NCBI GenBank assembly: GCA_033816765.1
Contig: CM066287.1
Location: 3,968,001 to 4,032,000 of the forward strand
Origin: Nothopassalora personata
Taxonomy: Eukaryota; Ascomycota; Dothideomycetes; Mycosphaerellales; Mycosphaerellaceae
DNA: 64,000 nucleotides
Direction of reading: 5' to 3'
Under the pieces are notes generated by a model. The model made no database searches. It was not told the origin of the DNA and was given only the letters and a program-made list of their open reading frames with translations. This document shows positions 35,790 to 46,738 of the stretch, piece by piece; the stretch's first letter is position 1, and each line of letters begins with the position of its first letter. The translations under genes and the position numbers were made by a program.

Positions 35790-36486
35790 ATTATCCTTAT
35801 TATCCTCCTTATTATACTCGCCCCGTAGGGCTAGTAGTAAGAAGGCTCTATCGGCCGTAGTAGTATTAATGTTTCTAGCCTATAGGAACTATAACTACGG
35901 TTAGTATAGAACACGTATACGACACGTATATTACTTACCGTACGGCCGAGCTCGAAGAGCCTATTAAGAGCCCTATTCTACTCTTACTATAGAACTACGG
36001 ACGTAGTAGCGGCGGCGGAGGAGGGGGTAGTAGTAGTAGAGGCGCCGGCGAAGCATACGCGGGTATCGCCTATACGCTTATTCTTATAGGTACTAAACTG
36101 CCTCTTAGCCTAGGAGGAGGTTAGCCGATTTATATAGGGAGCGATAGTACGCCGTACACGGCGAGCGTAGGGAGCGCTAGCGAGGCGTAGTACTTACCTC
36201 TAGGATCTACTCGCCTAGCTAGGTATAGACCTCGTACTACTAGTCTAGAGCATCCTACTCTTATTTAGTAATAGGGTTACTAAGCCCCTAGATAAGCTTA
36301 TCGCGCTAGGCGCGAGCGGCGCGTAGGCGAGCCACTAGCTACGCGATAGCGACGCTAGTGTTACTAACGTAGGGGTGCCTAATGTCTCTATAGCGCCTAT
36401 ACTTCTTAAGTAACTCGCCGGTAGTAATACTATTATACGTATCCTACTCGTCTACTATACTATTAGTAAGCGTATCGTAAGCGAAG
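35790..36486 (-). pseudogene. antisense ORF in element E (second family)
   Basis: The minus-strand translation matches the antisense frame of D block by block: NSITTGELLKK(Y)RRYR then NTS.AIA.LVARLRAARA; QFSTYKNKRIGDTRV; NRALNRLFELGRTVS. Stops are more frequent than in D. Conservation of these peptide blocks between diverged elements argues that the antisense protein was under selection before RIP. Confidence 0.5.
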
Positions 36487-37063
36487 AGCGTAGCGAATAC
36501 TTACTAGCTATAAAGTACGGTAGATAACGTATATATATCTTAATGTCTATACCTAGGTACCTAGCTAGTAAGGACTTAGGGGTCTACGGCCCTAGTACGC
36601 TAAACTTACGCTTCGCTAGCGTATCTAGTACGCCGAGCGCGCTAGACATCTATACTAGTAGTACTAGTAATAGTGTTAGTAGTACTAATAGGCCCCCTAT
36701 AAGGGTCTCCTAGCGGAGCTAGTCTTAGATAGCTTCCTCTAAAGCTATAGTAGTACTAGCGGGTCGCTAGATAGTCGCTAGCGAGGAGCTAGTAGATCGC
36801 TAGTAGTACGGGTGTAGTACGCTACGAGAACGTAGTATAAGGGAAAAGAAGGAAAAGGAGGGAGAGGGTACGCTTCTTAAACCCTCGAGTTAGTTAACCT
36901 AGTAACTATAACTTTGTACCTACCTACACTACGATAACGACACGCACGAGACCTATAGGCGGGTTGTATAGTAACGGAATCTACGAGAAGTAGATAGATT
37001 ACTTATATAGAAACCTCCTAAAGCCGCGAGCTAAGGGTAGCTCGTCCTAGAAGGGGAGGTAGT

Positions 37064-37244
37064 TATAAGGGTAGCCTATAGCTAACCCTTATATATAATA
37101 CGGCTATACCCGGCTTATTATACCGCACGTAACGCGCATACGTACACTAGGAGACGCGTACGGCGTCGATAGAAGAAAGTAAGCTTTAGTTTATCTACGA
37201 TTAGAAGATCGTAGGCGTGCTATACATTGCGACATCCCCTTATA
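37064..37244 (+). repeat. 3' LTR of element E
   Basis: TATAAGGG to CCCCTTATA, 181 bp, preceded by AGAAGGGGAGGTAGT and by a hairpin CGAGCT-AAGGGT-AGCTCG at 37027-37044. Confidence 0.8.
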
Positions 37245-37543
37245 GCCTTACGGCCCTTATAGATAGATACTAGTATAGGGCCGCTAGGTTATAAACTTAG
37301 TAGTAGTAATAGAAATAACGTACTATTAAAGGATACTAATATCTTAGAGTTAAGTATTCCTAAGGAGTATCGTAAGTAGTTACGACTCTTTAAAGAGGAG
37401 AGAGGTAAAACCGCCTTACCTAAGTACTACCTATAGGATTATAAGATTAATATTTAGCTAGGGAAAGAGCCTTTATAGGAACCCCTATATTAAATATCTA
37501 AGAAAGAGCTACAGACTCTACGAGAATAGCTAAAGGAGAAGCT
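37245..37543 (+). mobile_element. fragment of an A/B-type pol at the edge of the gene island
   Basis: About 300 bp match A from about 2495 to 2795 and B from about 7845 to 8140 (for example AAGGATACTAATATCTTAGA). Homology ends at GAGAAGCT (37543). From the next base the sequence is RIP-free genic DNA, so this is the exact boundary of the island. Confidence 0.8.
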
Positions 37544-38772
37544 TAGTAACACTGCCAAAAGCTTGAGTAGTCAGACGAGTGAGGTCAAGAATTGCTAAGG
37601 AGAAGTCAGGCTGCCTAGGAGCGCGGCATGCGTCTCAAGTACACCTCGAAGCTGGAGAGCTACATCTCCAGAGACGGCACTTCTACGCGAAGAAAGAACC
37701 CGGCCTTTCTTCAGCACTCCACAATGCCCGTCGTGCAAGTTACACTGCTACCCCGTGTGGAGCACAAGGATGCGCGAAGGACAGGATCAATGCTACCGCC
37801 AAGTTTGCCAAGGGCAGCTACCTCCAGTTCGGCAGTGAAAACATGAGCTGAATGGTTAGCTTTGGGCTGGGCGTGGAGCAAGGGCAGCGGTGGTATCGAG
37901 TTTGTACGCTGGTGAGAACAAAGGCCCAGGCGGAGATTGACGATCCAGCTGGTGACTCTATCACGCGTCTCGAGGCTTCACCGTGAAGAATCCGTCACTT
38001 GCCATGCAGCCGGCGTTGAGCTGCGGGAGTTGTGTTTCGCCATCACGAGAGGCAGCCGGTGAGAGCGGGAGTCCAGATTAGGTATTGGATCGGGGCGATG
38101 CGGTCAAGGTCGCGCATAAAACCACGTGAAAGTGGAGTAAAGTAGGGTTCCCCATGATGCCCTCTCCACTTCCCCGGGCACTACTTCGCCGCGCCCGAGC
38201 ACCACTTCCTGAAGGAATCTCAATCAAATCTTATCAAATACACCAACATAATAACAACCTTCGTTTTGAATGGTTTAGGGTGCACAAAGTAGGCCTGCGG
38301 TCCGCTCGTACTTCGCTCCTTGCCTCATAGGTCTCGGGGTTGGGAGGTGCGATTTGAAGTGTTTGGGCCATCAAATTCGTCGGCAATAGGTGGTGCTGAG
38401 GCGGCTAAGTGGTGCTCGGGGAAGTAGTTCTCTGACGGGGGCAGAAACATGCTGCCCGAAGCTTGGCGAAAGACTAATTGCTTGAACAGGCATGACAGGC
38501 TTGTTGGGCTGGTGGATAAAGATCTGCTGAGCATCCACCTGCATCCGATCCTCGTCTCGTGGGATGCTATCGACGGCGTCGGTGCCAATGCGATCAATAG
38601 CGGTGGTCACTGGTCCGAAAAGCGAGATATGCTGGCCTGCAGAAACATGTAGAGCATATTCGCCTCAAGTGCCGATGAAGATTGTTCTCATTCGAGACTT
38701 GCCATCTCCGACAGTATCGACTCCAATAGCCATGACCGTCTTGTAGAGCATCATGGCGAAGCAGTTCTGTGC
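37544..38772. other. island margin with possible gene remnants
   Basis: This is RIP-free DNA downstream of the dehydrogenase gene. A minus-strand frame (about 38740-38371) reads GVDTVGDGKSRMRTIFIGT, a TGA, then LHVSAGQHISLFGPV and DSIPRDEDRMQVDAQQ. It looks protein-like but has an internal TGA and no family that I recognise, so it may be a remnant or contain an unseen intron. Two short plus-strand frames (37628-37846) are not convincing. Nothing else is visible. Confidence 0.3.
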
Positions 38773-40154
38773 TCATCGGCGTGGCGTTGTCTTGATGTGC
38801 TCCGAGCCTACCTTATCTGCTTCCGCATTAAGCGCATCGATCTCCGCCGAATGGTATGGAATTCCGGATTGTCGTCGGCTCTCCTCTGTGAGTTGTTCTA
38901 TCTCTCCAGGGAAATAGATACGATCGACGCCGACCATCTTATCAGAATCCAGGACTCGTTTGTACAGATAGTCCATTCGCTCTGTGAACTCGTCCAGAGA
39001 CATGAAGAGGTCGGGCTTGATTGCCATTAAGAAATGGCCAACATCCGCAGGCTTGCTGGGATCGTACGGATTAGTAACATGGCCTGCGAACGCGCTACCT
39101 GACAGAACTCCCGAGAAGACGTCCATCACTATTGGGTGTTGTAGCGTAAGCCGATGCTGGCCATGTGTACAAGCTCCACACAACTCACTAATTGAGAGAG
39201 CTGAGCCTTTAGGCCCGCCCATTGGCAACATGACCTAAACAGAAGGGCGTTAGCCATACTCGAACACCACCTGGCAATGCAATGTCTAAGCAACTGCTGC
39301 TGAGCTGGGAATGCCGCGCGCAGGTCTCAGACAGCGGATGCCTTCTGTCCTTCAAATTGACTGACACCGTCGAGGGCTGCCGCCGGGTCGTCAGTTTGGT
39401 GGCCTTCGGCATCGAGCGCCCAGTCCTTCGGGATCTTTTCTCCTCGTCTCTTGGCCTTGTAGATCTTGCCGCGCGCAGCTACTGAGGGCGCCATGTCCAG
39501 TATGAATGGCTTTGCTTCGCCTCCAGGGGCGCCGCAGGCGATTGGGCTCACGCCCATTAGCTTGTTTTTACCACCCCAGACAGGTAACGCAGGAGAGCTG
39601 TTGGTGAAGACCAGGCTCATCATGCCGGCATCGATGGCTTGCTGGACGATCCAAGCTAAATTTTGGTCAGCGATGTTGATTAATGTGTCGACAGGCTTTA
39701 TAACTCTCACCACTCATTCCAAAATGGTTGCTTGAACTTTTGTTAGTGATGTCAATCGGGTTGTACATCGGACCCATGAAACTCACCTGTGCTTGACACT
39801 CACCATTCCAATGCCGTAGACCTTGGCCATATCGATAGCCTTGCTCATGCCAAGGTGTGCCGCAACGAAGCCGAAGGTATTATGTGCGTCCACCTGTGCT
39901 ACCACTGGTGTTATCTCATTCAACGTCGGTTGGACTTTGGCATCGAGTACACCTTCCCTGATACGTGCCATATACGATGGTATGCGATTGACACCATGAG
40001 TATCGACTCCTCTCAAATCAGCTGCAACCAAGCACTTTGCTACGATGGCCGCATTCTCAGCAGGAACGCCGTTGCCCTTCAATACGCCTTCCGCAAAGGC
40101 CTGAACGTCAGCTGGCGCGACGCAGACGTTCTGGACTTCTGCTTGGTCAGACAT
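38773..40154 (-). CDS. malate/L-lactate dehydrogenase-like oxidoreductase (Ldh_2 family)
   Basis: The product is an NAD(P)-dependent 2-hydroxyacid dehydrogenase of the Ldh_2 (malate/ureidoglycolate/diketogulonate dehydrogenase) family, probably cytosolic. The gene model has five exons: 40154-39787, 39730-39711, 39655-39366, 39234-39189 and 39128-38773, giving 359 aa in one frame. All introns (56, 55, 131 and 60 bp) are GT-AG. Family landmarks are RGVDTHGVNRIPSY near residue 50 with the catalytic His, SVKHSNHFGMSAW across two introns, FTNSSPALPVWGG, and GPKGSALS then MMDVFSGVLSGSAF. The start is the ATG giving MSDQAEVQ. The length is normal for the family. The exact substrate cannot be read from sequence. 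Confidence 0.9.
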
Positions 40155-40706
40155 GTCGCTGCGAGAAAGGGGTTCGCTGTGGCCAGGAGTGGGTTGTCTC
40201 GGTCGTGATTGGTCGAGTACGCCAATCGGCCGAAAGTTCGTTCCGCTGCACCTTGGGCTTCTTAGCAGATGGTACGGCGTCTTTGGATGTCCAGATACTC
40301 TATAAATTCAATGAGAGATTATCGTCATCGGTCCGACCGGCGACTGAGGTCAGCGATGTCGGAGGTACCGTACAGCAGTGCGTATGGATTGAGCAGCACA
40401 GCTACAGTATGCCATACTACGGCAGTGCTTGAGGATGCGTGCCTGCGTGCCTGAGAGATGAATCCATCCACGTAGCGGTCACATGTCCAGATCTATGTCA
40501 AAGAACCAGGGACTCGGGAATGGTGACCAGGTCACAAACACCACCGCCTTCTATTGGAACTGTGCATCAGGTGGGCAGCAATCGACAGGCCATACTAGCC
40601 ACTGGCACTGCACGTGTGGACTTGTTTGGTCAATCGCGGTTGTTGTTGTTGTTGTTGATGAAAAGGTCGATGGAGGTGGTGTGGTGCTTCGATACGTGTA
40701 TTACGC
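40155..40706. other. intergenic, promoter side of the dehydrogenase
   Basis: No gene is seen. It includes the 5' flank of the minus-strand dehydrogenase and a GTT trinucleotide run (about 40637-40657). It ends at the TA target of the TIR element. Confidence 0.5.
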
Positions 40707-40877
40707 TATGCAATATTCCGCGCCATGCTGGGCCGCATAGCCGCGGTATCACCGTCCTGCCAAGCCCCATAGTATCTTGCTGTAGAACCCGGGAATCCAG
40801 TACTTTATCATCGCTATATCGTCGTGTCGTCGTTATATCGTTACTGTCGCCAGTCCCAGGTGTTGTTGGCGTTATCT

Positions 40878-41465
40878 ATGCCTGCTAGGTTGCCGCAATG
40901 GCAGCAGAACGAGATCCAACGACTATTCGCAGATACTGCGCACAGTAACCAATATATTGCAGAGCTTATGAATATCGCTAGACGCAGTATCGACAAGCAC
41001 CGTAACAACTACCTCCTCTTCGGTCATATCTACCTCGATAAAACGCTCAATGGTGGTGCCGGTCGCCCTCGCTCGCTCTTGCCGATCTTCGAGGAACGCA
41101 TATTCGAATACCTCGCGGACAAGCCGACTGCGTATCAGGATGAAATAGCGTGGTATCTATACGACGAGTTCGGAGTGGTTGTGAGCCAGAGTACTATCTC
41201 GCGTTGTCTCAAGCGGCATAAGTGGTCGAAGAAGGTCGCGTGTCGCCTGGCGAAGGAGCGCAATAAGGAGGTACGCGAAACCTTTCAAAAATATGCACGG
41301 AGTGTTGAGGAAACGCAGCCCAAACTTTTTGATAATCTCCCTCCTACTCACTTCGATCATTCTGCCGGTACGCCGAAGAATGACGGTATTTCTGAATCCC
41401 CTGCCGTAGCTTCGAATATTGTCCCTCCTTCAGGCTGTATGTGTCCACCCATACCGCCTGCTTAA
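40878..41465 (+). CDS. truncated transposase: helix-turn-helix part without DDE core
   Basis: 195 aa from the ATG giving MPARLPQWQQNEIQ; upstream in-frame codons have no ATG. Residues 10-60 look like a first helix-turn-helix (QNEIQRLF...NQYIAELMNIARRSIDKH). GRPRSLL then EIAWYLYDEFGVVVSQSTIS and RCLKRHKWSKK form the second, as in Tc1/IS630-type transposases found in fungi. The expected D...D...E/D nuclease is absent: after about residue 150 the protein runs antisense to the end of the neighbouring ORF and ends in a Pro-rich tail. It may still bind the TIRs, which is inference. Confidence 0.7.
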   Translation: MPARLPQWQQNEIQRLFADTAHSNQYIAELMNIARRSIDKHRNNYLLFGHIYLDKTLNGGAGRPRSLLPIFEERIFEYLADKPTAYQDEIAWYLYDEFGVVVSQSTISRCLKRHKWSKKVACRLAKERNKEVRETFQKYARSVEETQPKLFDNLPPTHFDHSAGTPKNDGISESPAVASNIVPPSGCMCPPIPPA

Positions 41466-42966
41466 TGTTATAGATCTGTTGAAGATCGAAGTCCTTCTCG
41501 TTCACAAGAAGATCGTATATGCTGTCAAGATCGGTCTGTCTGTTGAGCCAGTAGGTACTACTACGTACAAGCCAGTCGAAGCAGGTTCGGACAGTAACGC
41601 TTGGCTCTTCTGTAGCAGGTTGAGAGCTGAACAACACCGGCGGTGATCGTGAAGGTGAGCGTCCACGTGGACTCGAAGACTGGTGGTTACGAGAGCCAAA
41701 GTACTGCTTGATTACAGTAGCACCGACAACACCTTGCTTGGAAGTTGTAGCTGCGTATGGGTTGGTCTTATTCCTCTCCTTCTCTTTCCATAACTTAGCT
41801 GTCAACGTAGAGCCTGGATCCATTAGTGTGCAATGCGGCTTGCTCTTATCCAGCTCATACGCGCGAGCTGCTTTCCACCATCGACGCGTTATCTCTGGAT
41901 ACATCTTGCAGTGGTCTTGAGGGTTATCCGGACCAGTCCACCAGCAAGTGTTGCCGTAGTTCTTGCAGTACTTGTTGCCGCAGCGCCACTGCTTATTGAG
42001 CGAGTTGAGGAAGTCGTCCGAGCCTGTTACTTGAGGCACCATTCGGCCGTCTTCATCCACCTCAATGCCGGTGCGGCGGAGCGGTGATTCTTGCCTCACA
42101 AACAATCCATCATCATCATCAACATCTTCTGCACCACGCTGAGTACCATACGTGCCGGACCGGATCTGTGCCAGCTGCTGATCGGTAGCAGTCCTCTGTG
42201 CGGCGCGTCGCTGACTTCCAGGTGTACGAGCAGGTGCGGCAGTGCGCTCGATCACGGTCGCCACAATATCAATATTGAGGCCCTGCTTCGACATCTCGTA
42301 CCACATCTTCAGTTGTTGTTTGGCGCGTCTCACATCCCCCTCTGCTTCAGGTACGTCGTTCGACATCTCATTGACGAGAGAGCGAAGTCCGGAGCGCTCG
42401 TAGCTGGCGGTGATACGCATGTTGATAACCTTATAGATATCCTCTGAGAGACGACCGCTATTGTCGATGGACTTGAACCACCGGCTCAAGAACTCACTCC
42501 AATTGTCCACCACGAGATAGTCAGTGCTATCGCTCTTCACTACCGGCCACGACTTGACAGCGAGCATCTGTTTACCAAAAACAACGCGAAAGGCGACACC
42601 GAAGGAGAACACCTCAGTCTCGGCGGTGTTATCAGCATCGTCTTCAGCCTCTTCGACCTCCTGTTCTTCGTCGTTATCCGCATCCTCATCTTCAGCACCT
42701 CCACCTGCGCCCATCGACTGGTTTAGGGCGTCGTCGTGAAGACGCGCTTCTTCATCATCATCCTCCTCATTCTCCGGCACGGGCGTGAGAGCTCGTCCTT
42801 TGCCTTTCCGCGACTTCGAGGGCTTCGATCGAGATTGCGACTGCGACTGCTCAAGAGCTTGGAGTGTGTTATCATAAGGCTTTGGACGAGGTGGCTGTCG
42901 AACGCGTTTGGCTGGTCTCGAAGATGGCCCAGCAGTGCTGCTACGACGCTTGGAGCCTGCCGCCAT
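41344..42966 (-). CDS. Cys-rich fungal protein of unknown function, transposon-borne
   Basis: 540 aa, uninterrupted, starting at the ATG for MAAGSKRRSS. The N-terminal 130 residues are basic then acidic and disordered (EDEDADNDEEQEVEE). The middle part is globular, with helices around EFLSRWFKSIDNSGRLS. A compact Cys/His/Trp block follows near residues 325-385 (WRCGNKYCKNYGNTCWW, then DHCKMYPEITRRWW). The C-terminal tail is Ser/Pro-rich then mixed. The block resembles Cys-rich segments that I associate with repeated hypothetical proteins of fungi, but I cannot name a function. It lies wholly inside the TIRs and may have been captured by the element. Confidence 0.7.
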   Translation of the reverse strand: MAAGSKRRSSTAGPSSRPAKRVRQPPRPKPYDNTLQALEQSQSQSRSKPSKSRKGKGRALTPVPENEEDDDEEARLHDDALNQSMGAGGGAEDEDADNDEEQEVEEAEDDADNTAETEVFSFGVAFRVVFGKQMLAVKSWPVVKSDSTDYLVVDNWSEFLSRWFKSIDNSGRLSEDIYKVINMRITASYERSGLRSLVNEMSNDVPEAEGDVRRAKQQLKMWYEMSKQGLNIDIVATVIERTAAPARTPGSQRRAAQRTATDQQLAQIRSGTYGTQRGAEDVDDDDGLFVRQESPLRRTGIEVDEDGRMVPQVTGSDDFLNSLNKQWRCGNKYCKNYGNTCWWTGPDNPQDHCKMYPEITRRWWKAARAYELDKSKPHCTLMDPGSTLTAKLWKEKERNKTNPYAATTSKQGVVGATVIKQYFGSRNHQSSSPRGRSPSRSPPVLFSSQPATEEPSVTVRTCFDWLVRSSTYWLNRQTDLDSIYDLLVNEKDFDLQQIYNIKQAVWVDTYSLKEGQYSKLRQGIQKYRHSSAYRQNDRSE

Positions 42967-43143
42967 GTGAGGCAAACAACACCTGGGACTGGCGACGACG
43001 AGGTTATATCAACGACACGATAATATTCATGAGATTGGGACAGAATATCGCTATTCCCAGGTTCTACGCGTGTTTACTATGAGGAACGCGGGACGGCTAA
43101 TCCACGGACCCACCCCCGGCAGCATGGCGCGGAATATTGCATA

Positions 43144-43507
43144 GCATAGTAGCGGTGTGGCTGAATCTCGCCGTGGCCTGTTTCCTCTGACGCTGCAATG
43201 GGGGGGCAAGAGCTGCATCTCTGCACAGTAATTAAAAGAAAAAACCGGAATCGTGGCCTCGTTGGCTTCCCAACAGCGCAACCCACTACGGGCAGCAGTC
43301 GCGTCATGGCGCAATAGCCGCGCGAAGAGGCGCTCCACTGGTGCTGCTCCCACAGACCCGTCGTCAGGCCTCGAACTCGCCCTCCTCCCACGACCCGCGC
43401 GTGCAGCAAAATCCCACGGCCCTCGTGACCGGCTGCTAGACTTGGAGCCTGCCTCACAGGACGCACTCCGGCGCAGGCGCAAGCTCTGCGACCTCGTCGA
43501 GCGCGAC
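43144..43507 (+). promoter_or_regulatory. upstream region of the phosphate transporter gene
   Basis: Only 364 bp separate the right TA of the transposon from the transporter's ATG, so the promoter lies partly or wholly here or has been displaced. An in-frame open stretch upstream (43253-43507) lacks a convincing start: the first in-frame codon there is not ATG, and SPX proteins begin at the later Met. No further motif is claimed. Confidence 0.45.
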
Positions 43508-46201
43508 ATGAAGTTCTCACACAGCATCCAGTTCAACGCCGTGCCGGACTGGTCGTCCAATTACATATCCTACTCGAACCTCAAGAAGCTCATCTACCAG
43601 CTCGAGAAACAGATTAACCAGCAGAATGGGAAGCCCGCCTCGAGCGGCCAGGACCCTGAAGCCTCTCCGCTCCTGGTAACGAGCTCTGTCGACGATCCGG
43701 ACAAGATCTTCTCCCGGAAACTAGATGACGAACTGGAGAAGATCTGCAGTTTCTACCAGCTCAAGGAACTCGAGATCTTTGGGGAGGTGGATGCTCTGCT
43801 GCGGGAGGTTGAAGAGTTCCAGGCCGAGCACGGCGAAGATGACGAGGACGGTGCACGACGGCAGAGTGTCTGGGCGAGGGCCAGGCAGCAGAGCATATTC
43901 CGCACTTTCATCCAGCAGAAGAGGAGGAAGAGCTCTGCAACCGGCAGTGGTAGTCGAAGGCCCAATCTAGGGGAAGAAGACGAGAGCGAAGATGAGGACA
44001 ACGAGCACACCGCACTCACCAAGAGTCACTCAACACTGGACCGCAGGCCTACCGGTCGCGGCAAAGACTCCGCAACAGGCGATCGAACAGACGGCTTCGA
44101 CCTCAATGCAGGCTATCGCCGCCGTCCTAGCACCGCGTTCAATGATTTCGGCGACGATGCGCTGCAAGCACTTTATGATGAAGGCATCACTCTGAAAAAG
44201 CGCATAACAAACCTCTATGTTAGCATTTGCGAGCTACGATCTTTCATCCAGCTCAACGAGACTGGCTTCAGCAAAGTTCTCAAGAAGTACGACAAAATCC
44301 TGGACCGGAATCTGAAACGTCCATATATCGATGCGAATGTGAAGCCGGCGCATCCATTCCAGCCAAGTACAATTGAGCGTCTGGCAGAATATCTCCTGAA
44401 AGTGGAGGAAGCATACGCGAGCATTGTCACCAAGGGCGATGTAGATGCTGCCCGACAAGAACTTCGATTGCATTTACGCGAGCATGTGGTCTGGGAGCGG
44501 AATACTGTCTGGCGAGAAATGATTGGCATTGAACGCAAGGCTCAGGCGGCGAACCTAGGCATCAGAAATACCATGCTTGGTCAAGACACTGACCCCAAGA
44601 AAGCACGACTTCAAGGCGACCAAGAGGACGGTGCTCTTAAGGAGGTTCGTCTGCCGATTGGCAAGTACAGATGCCCGAAGTTCTTGGTCAGCGGAACCTT
44701 CTGGGTCTTGGTTGCGGTAGTTGCCACATTTGCTGTGCTGCTTGCAGTTCCGATCATGGAAAGGCCAGAGCAGCAGAATTGCCTAGCTTTGGTCATTTTT
44801 GTCAGTCTCTTGTGGGCAACAGAGGTATACATGTCATGGCAAAAGTGCAAGATAGTTGAGTCAATGCTAACGAATGAACAGGCGATACCCTTGTTCGTTA
44901 CCTCACTTCTGGTGCCCTTCCTCTGCGTTGTGCTTCAAGTCGTGCGCGAAGATAACAAGCCTAATCGTCGCCTTTCCAGTAAAGAAGCCGCTGGCTATGT
45001 CTTTGCCTCCATGTGGACACCCGTCATCATGCTACTTCTCGGCGGCTTCACGATTGCCGCTGCCTTGAGCAAGTACAATATTGCAAAGATGATGGCAACT
45101 TTTGTGCTTTCCAAGGCCGGGACGAGACCAAGGACCGTGTTACTCACGAGCATGGGCGTAGCGACCTTTGCCAGCATGTGGATCAGCAACGTGGCCGCAC
45201 CGGTGTTGTGCTTCAGCATCATCCAGCCGATTCTGCGTAATCTTCCATCTGACAGCGACATGTCCAAGGCCTTATTGCTCGGCATAGCGTTGGCATCGAA
45301 CATTGGTGGAGCTGCTTCGCCAATTGCATCGCCGCAGAACCTTATTGCCTTGGAGAATATGGAACCTCAGCCTGGGTGGGGAACCTGGTTCTTCATTGCG
45401 CTGCCGGTGTGCATTATCAGCATACTCTTGATATGGGTAATGCTACTAGTGACCTTTAGACCTGGCCGTAACACCACGATTGTGCCCATTAGGCCTATGA
45501 AGGACAAGTTCACCGGCGTTCAATGGTTCATATCGATAGTGACGCTCGTCACAATTTTGCTATGGTGTGTCAGTCACGAGTTGGAAGGCATCTTTGGGGA
45601 CATGGGAGTTGTCGCTATCATTCCGATAGTCCTTTTCTTTGGTACGGGAATTTTGACCAAAGAAGATTTCAACAACTTCCTATGGACGATCATTATCCTT
45701 GCAGCTGGTGGACTAGCATTGGGTAAAGCTGTCAACAGCTCCGGACTCCTGAGGACTATTGCGATTGCTATCACGAATGAGGTCTCGAGCCTTTCGTTGT
45801 ATGGCGTCACCTGCGCTTTCGCCGCGTTGATCGCAGTCGTGGCCACGTTCATCAGTCATACTGTGGCTGCGCTCATCATCTTGCCGCTGGTTCGTGAAGT
45901 GGGAGCCGGCATGGCTGAGCCCCACCCAAATCTTCTTGTCATGGCTTCAGTGCTGATGGCATCGGCTGCAATGGGCTTGCCAACTAGCGGGTTCCCAAAC
46001 ATGAGTAAGTCTCGTTAGATAGAATCAGATAGTGCTCATGCTAATTTTGTGGCAGCTGCTATCATGATGGAGGATCCGCAGACTGGCCAGAGATATCTGC
46101 AAGTCCGACATTTCTTGACGAGGGGTGTACCGGCCAGCATCATGGCGTATGGGGTCATCATAAGCGTTGGGTACGGATTGATGGTCGCGGTCGGGTTCTA
46201 G
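43508..46201 (+). CDS. PHO87: SPX-domain low-affinity phosphate transporter (Pho87/Pho90/Pho91 family)
   Basis: Takes up or moves inorganic phosphate; in yeast Pho87/Pho90 act at the plasma membrane and Pho91 at the vacuole, and which role applies here cannot be told. Exons are 43508-46004 and 46056-46201 (51-bp intron), 880 aa. The start is the Met of MKFSHSIQFNAVPDW, the canonical SPX N-terminus. The SPX domain covers about residues 1-330, with SYSNLKKLIYQLEKQ and FCQ/ELRSFIQLNETGFSKVLKKYDK-type helices and an acidic insert between. From about residue 390 to the end there are roughly a dozen membrane segments of the divalent-anion/Na+ symporter (SLC13-like) fold, including ASNIGGAASPIASPQNL. 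Without the intron the frame would stop shortly after FPNM. Confidence 0.93.
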
Positions 46202-46447
46202 CGGCAGAAGCACGCTCGTATAGAATAGAAGTTCAGGCAGGATGCCAGTGTCATGCGGACTTGCGACGTTCAAGTACGTCTCATTTCTTGCTCTTGTTTC
46301 CAATATGCCCTGCCGATGCGACCATATACCCACTGCGAGACACTTGTACGCCATAGGTACGTCCGTTGGTGTCGCAAAGCAAAGAGCGCTGTCACTCGAC
46401 TTCTCCGGGCGACTGTGTGCGATGCCTTCGTATGCATCGCATCGCCT

Positions 46448-46738
46448 TCATCCTGCCTCCTCTGGATCCTCCTCGCCATACATCTCTTCCTCCCGCTCTT
46501 CCACACTTTTACTTGTCTTCCCCTTCGCGCTCTCCGCCATCTTGTCTTCCTCCATCTTCTGCGTCAGATAGACGTTCACCTCTTCCTGCAGCTTCGTTGT
46601 GTTGGCACGTAACGTAGCCAGGTAGGTCGTCTTTTCCTTTACATTTCCATCATCTGCAGGCACCGGCGGCAGTTCTGAAGAGAAGCTCTGGATAGCATCG
46701 GGCGAATTGTAATGTGCGACGAGGGTTGAGCCGCTCAT
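46448..46738 (-). CDS. GON7: EKC/KEOPS complex subunit Gon7
   Basis: A small acidic protein (96 aa) of the Gon7 family, part of the KEOPS complex that makes the t6A modification of ANN-decoding tRNAs. The family pattern is clear: an N-terminal MSGSTLVAHYNSP strand, LPP, then EKTTYLATLRANTTKLQEEVN (residues about 40-60) and an acidic C-terminus EEEMYGEEDPEE. The Met at 46738 is chosen as start; four upstream codons from another ATG at 46750 (MGQA) are possible. It is convergent with the phosphate transporter, with 246 bp between the stops. Confidence 0.85.
   Translation of the reverse strand: MSGSTLVAHYNSPDAIQSFSSELPPVPADDGNVKEKTTYLATLRANTTKLQEEVNVYLTQKMEEDKMAESAKGKTSKSVEEREEEMYGEEDPEEAG

Larger units (their letters stand above)
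34441..37244 (+). mobile_element. truncated D-like gypsy element E
   Basis: It begins inside integrase (34441 corresponds to about 31438 of D) and continues through the rest of pol (to about 35470), an antisense ORF region, a hairpin with polypurine tract, and a 181-bp LTR at 37064-37244. Sequence divergence from D is clear, so E is a related subfamily rather than a duplicate. The missing 5' part is replaced by the J arm. Confidence 0.8.
40709..43141 (+). mobile_element. TIR DNA transposon (Tc1/mariner-type ends) carrying two convergent ORFs
   Basis: Perfect 22-bp terminal inverted repeats, starting TGCAATATTCCGCGCC, lie at 40709-40730 and 43120-43141. They are flanked by TA on both sides (40707-40708 and 43142-43143), as in the Tc1/mariner superfamily. 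Inside are a plus-strand ORF with a transposase-like DNA-binding region only, and a minus-strand 540-aa Cys-rich ORF, overlapping tail to tail. No DDE catalytic core is visible, so the element is probably non-autonomous. It is not RIP-mutated. Confidence 0.85.

Noticed and set aside
43253..43507. An 85-codon N-terminal extension of the phosphate transporter
   Set aside because: The first codon is not ATG, and SPX proteins start at the MKFSHSIQ Met; the extension is chance open frame or 5' leader.
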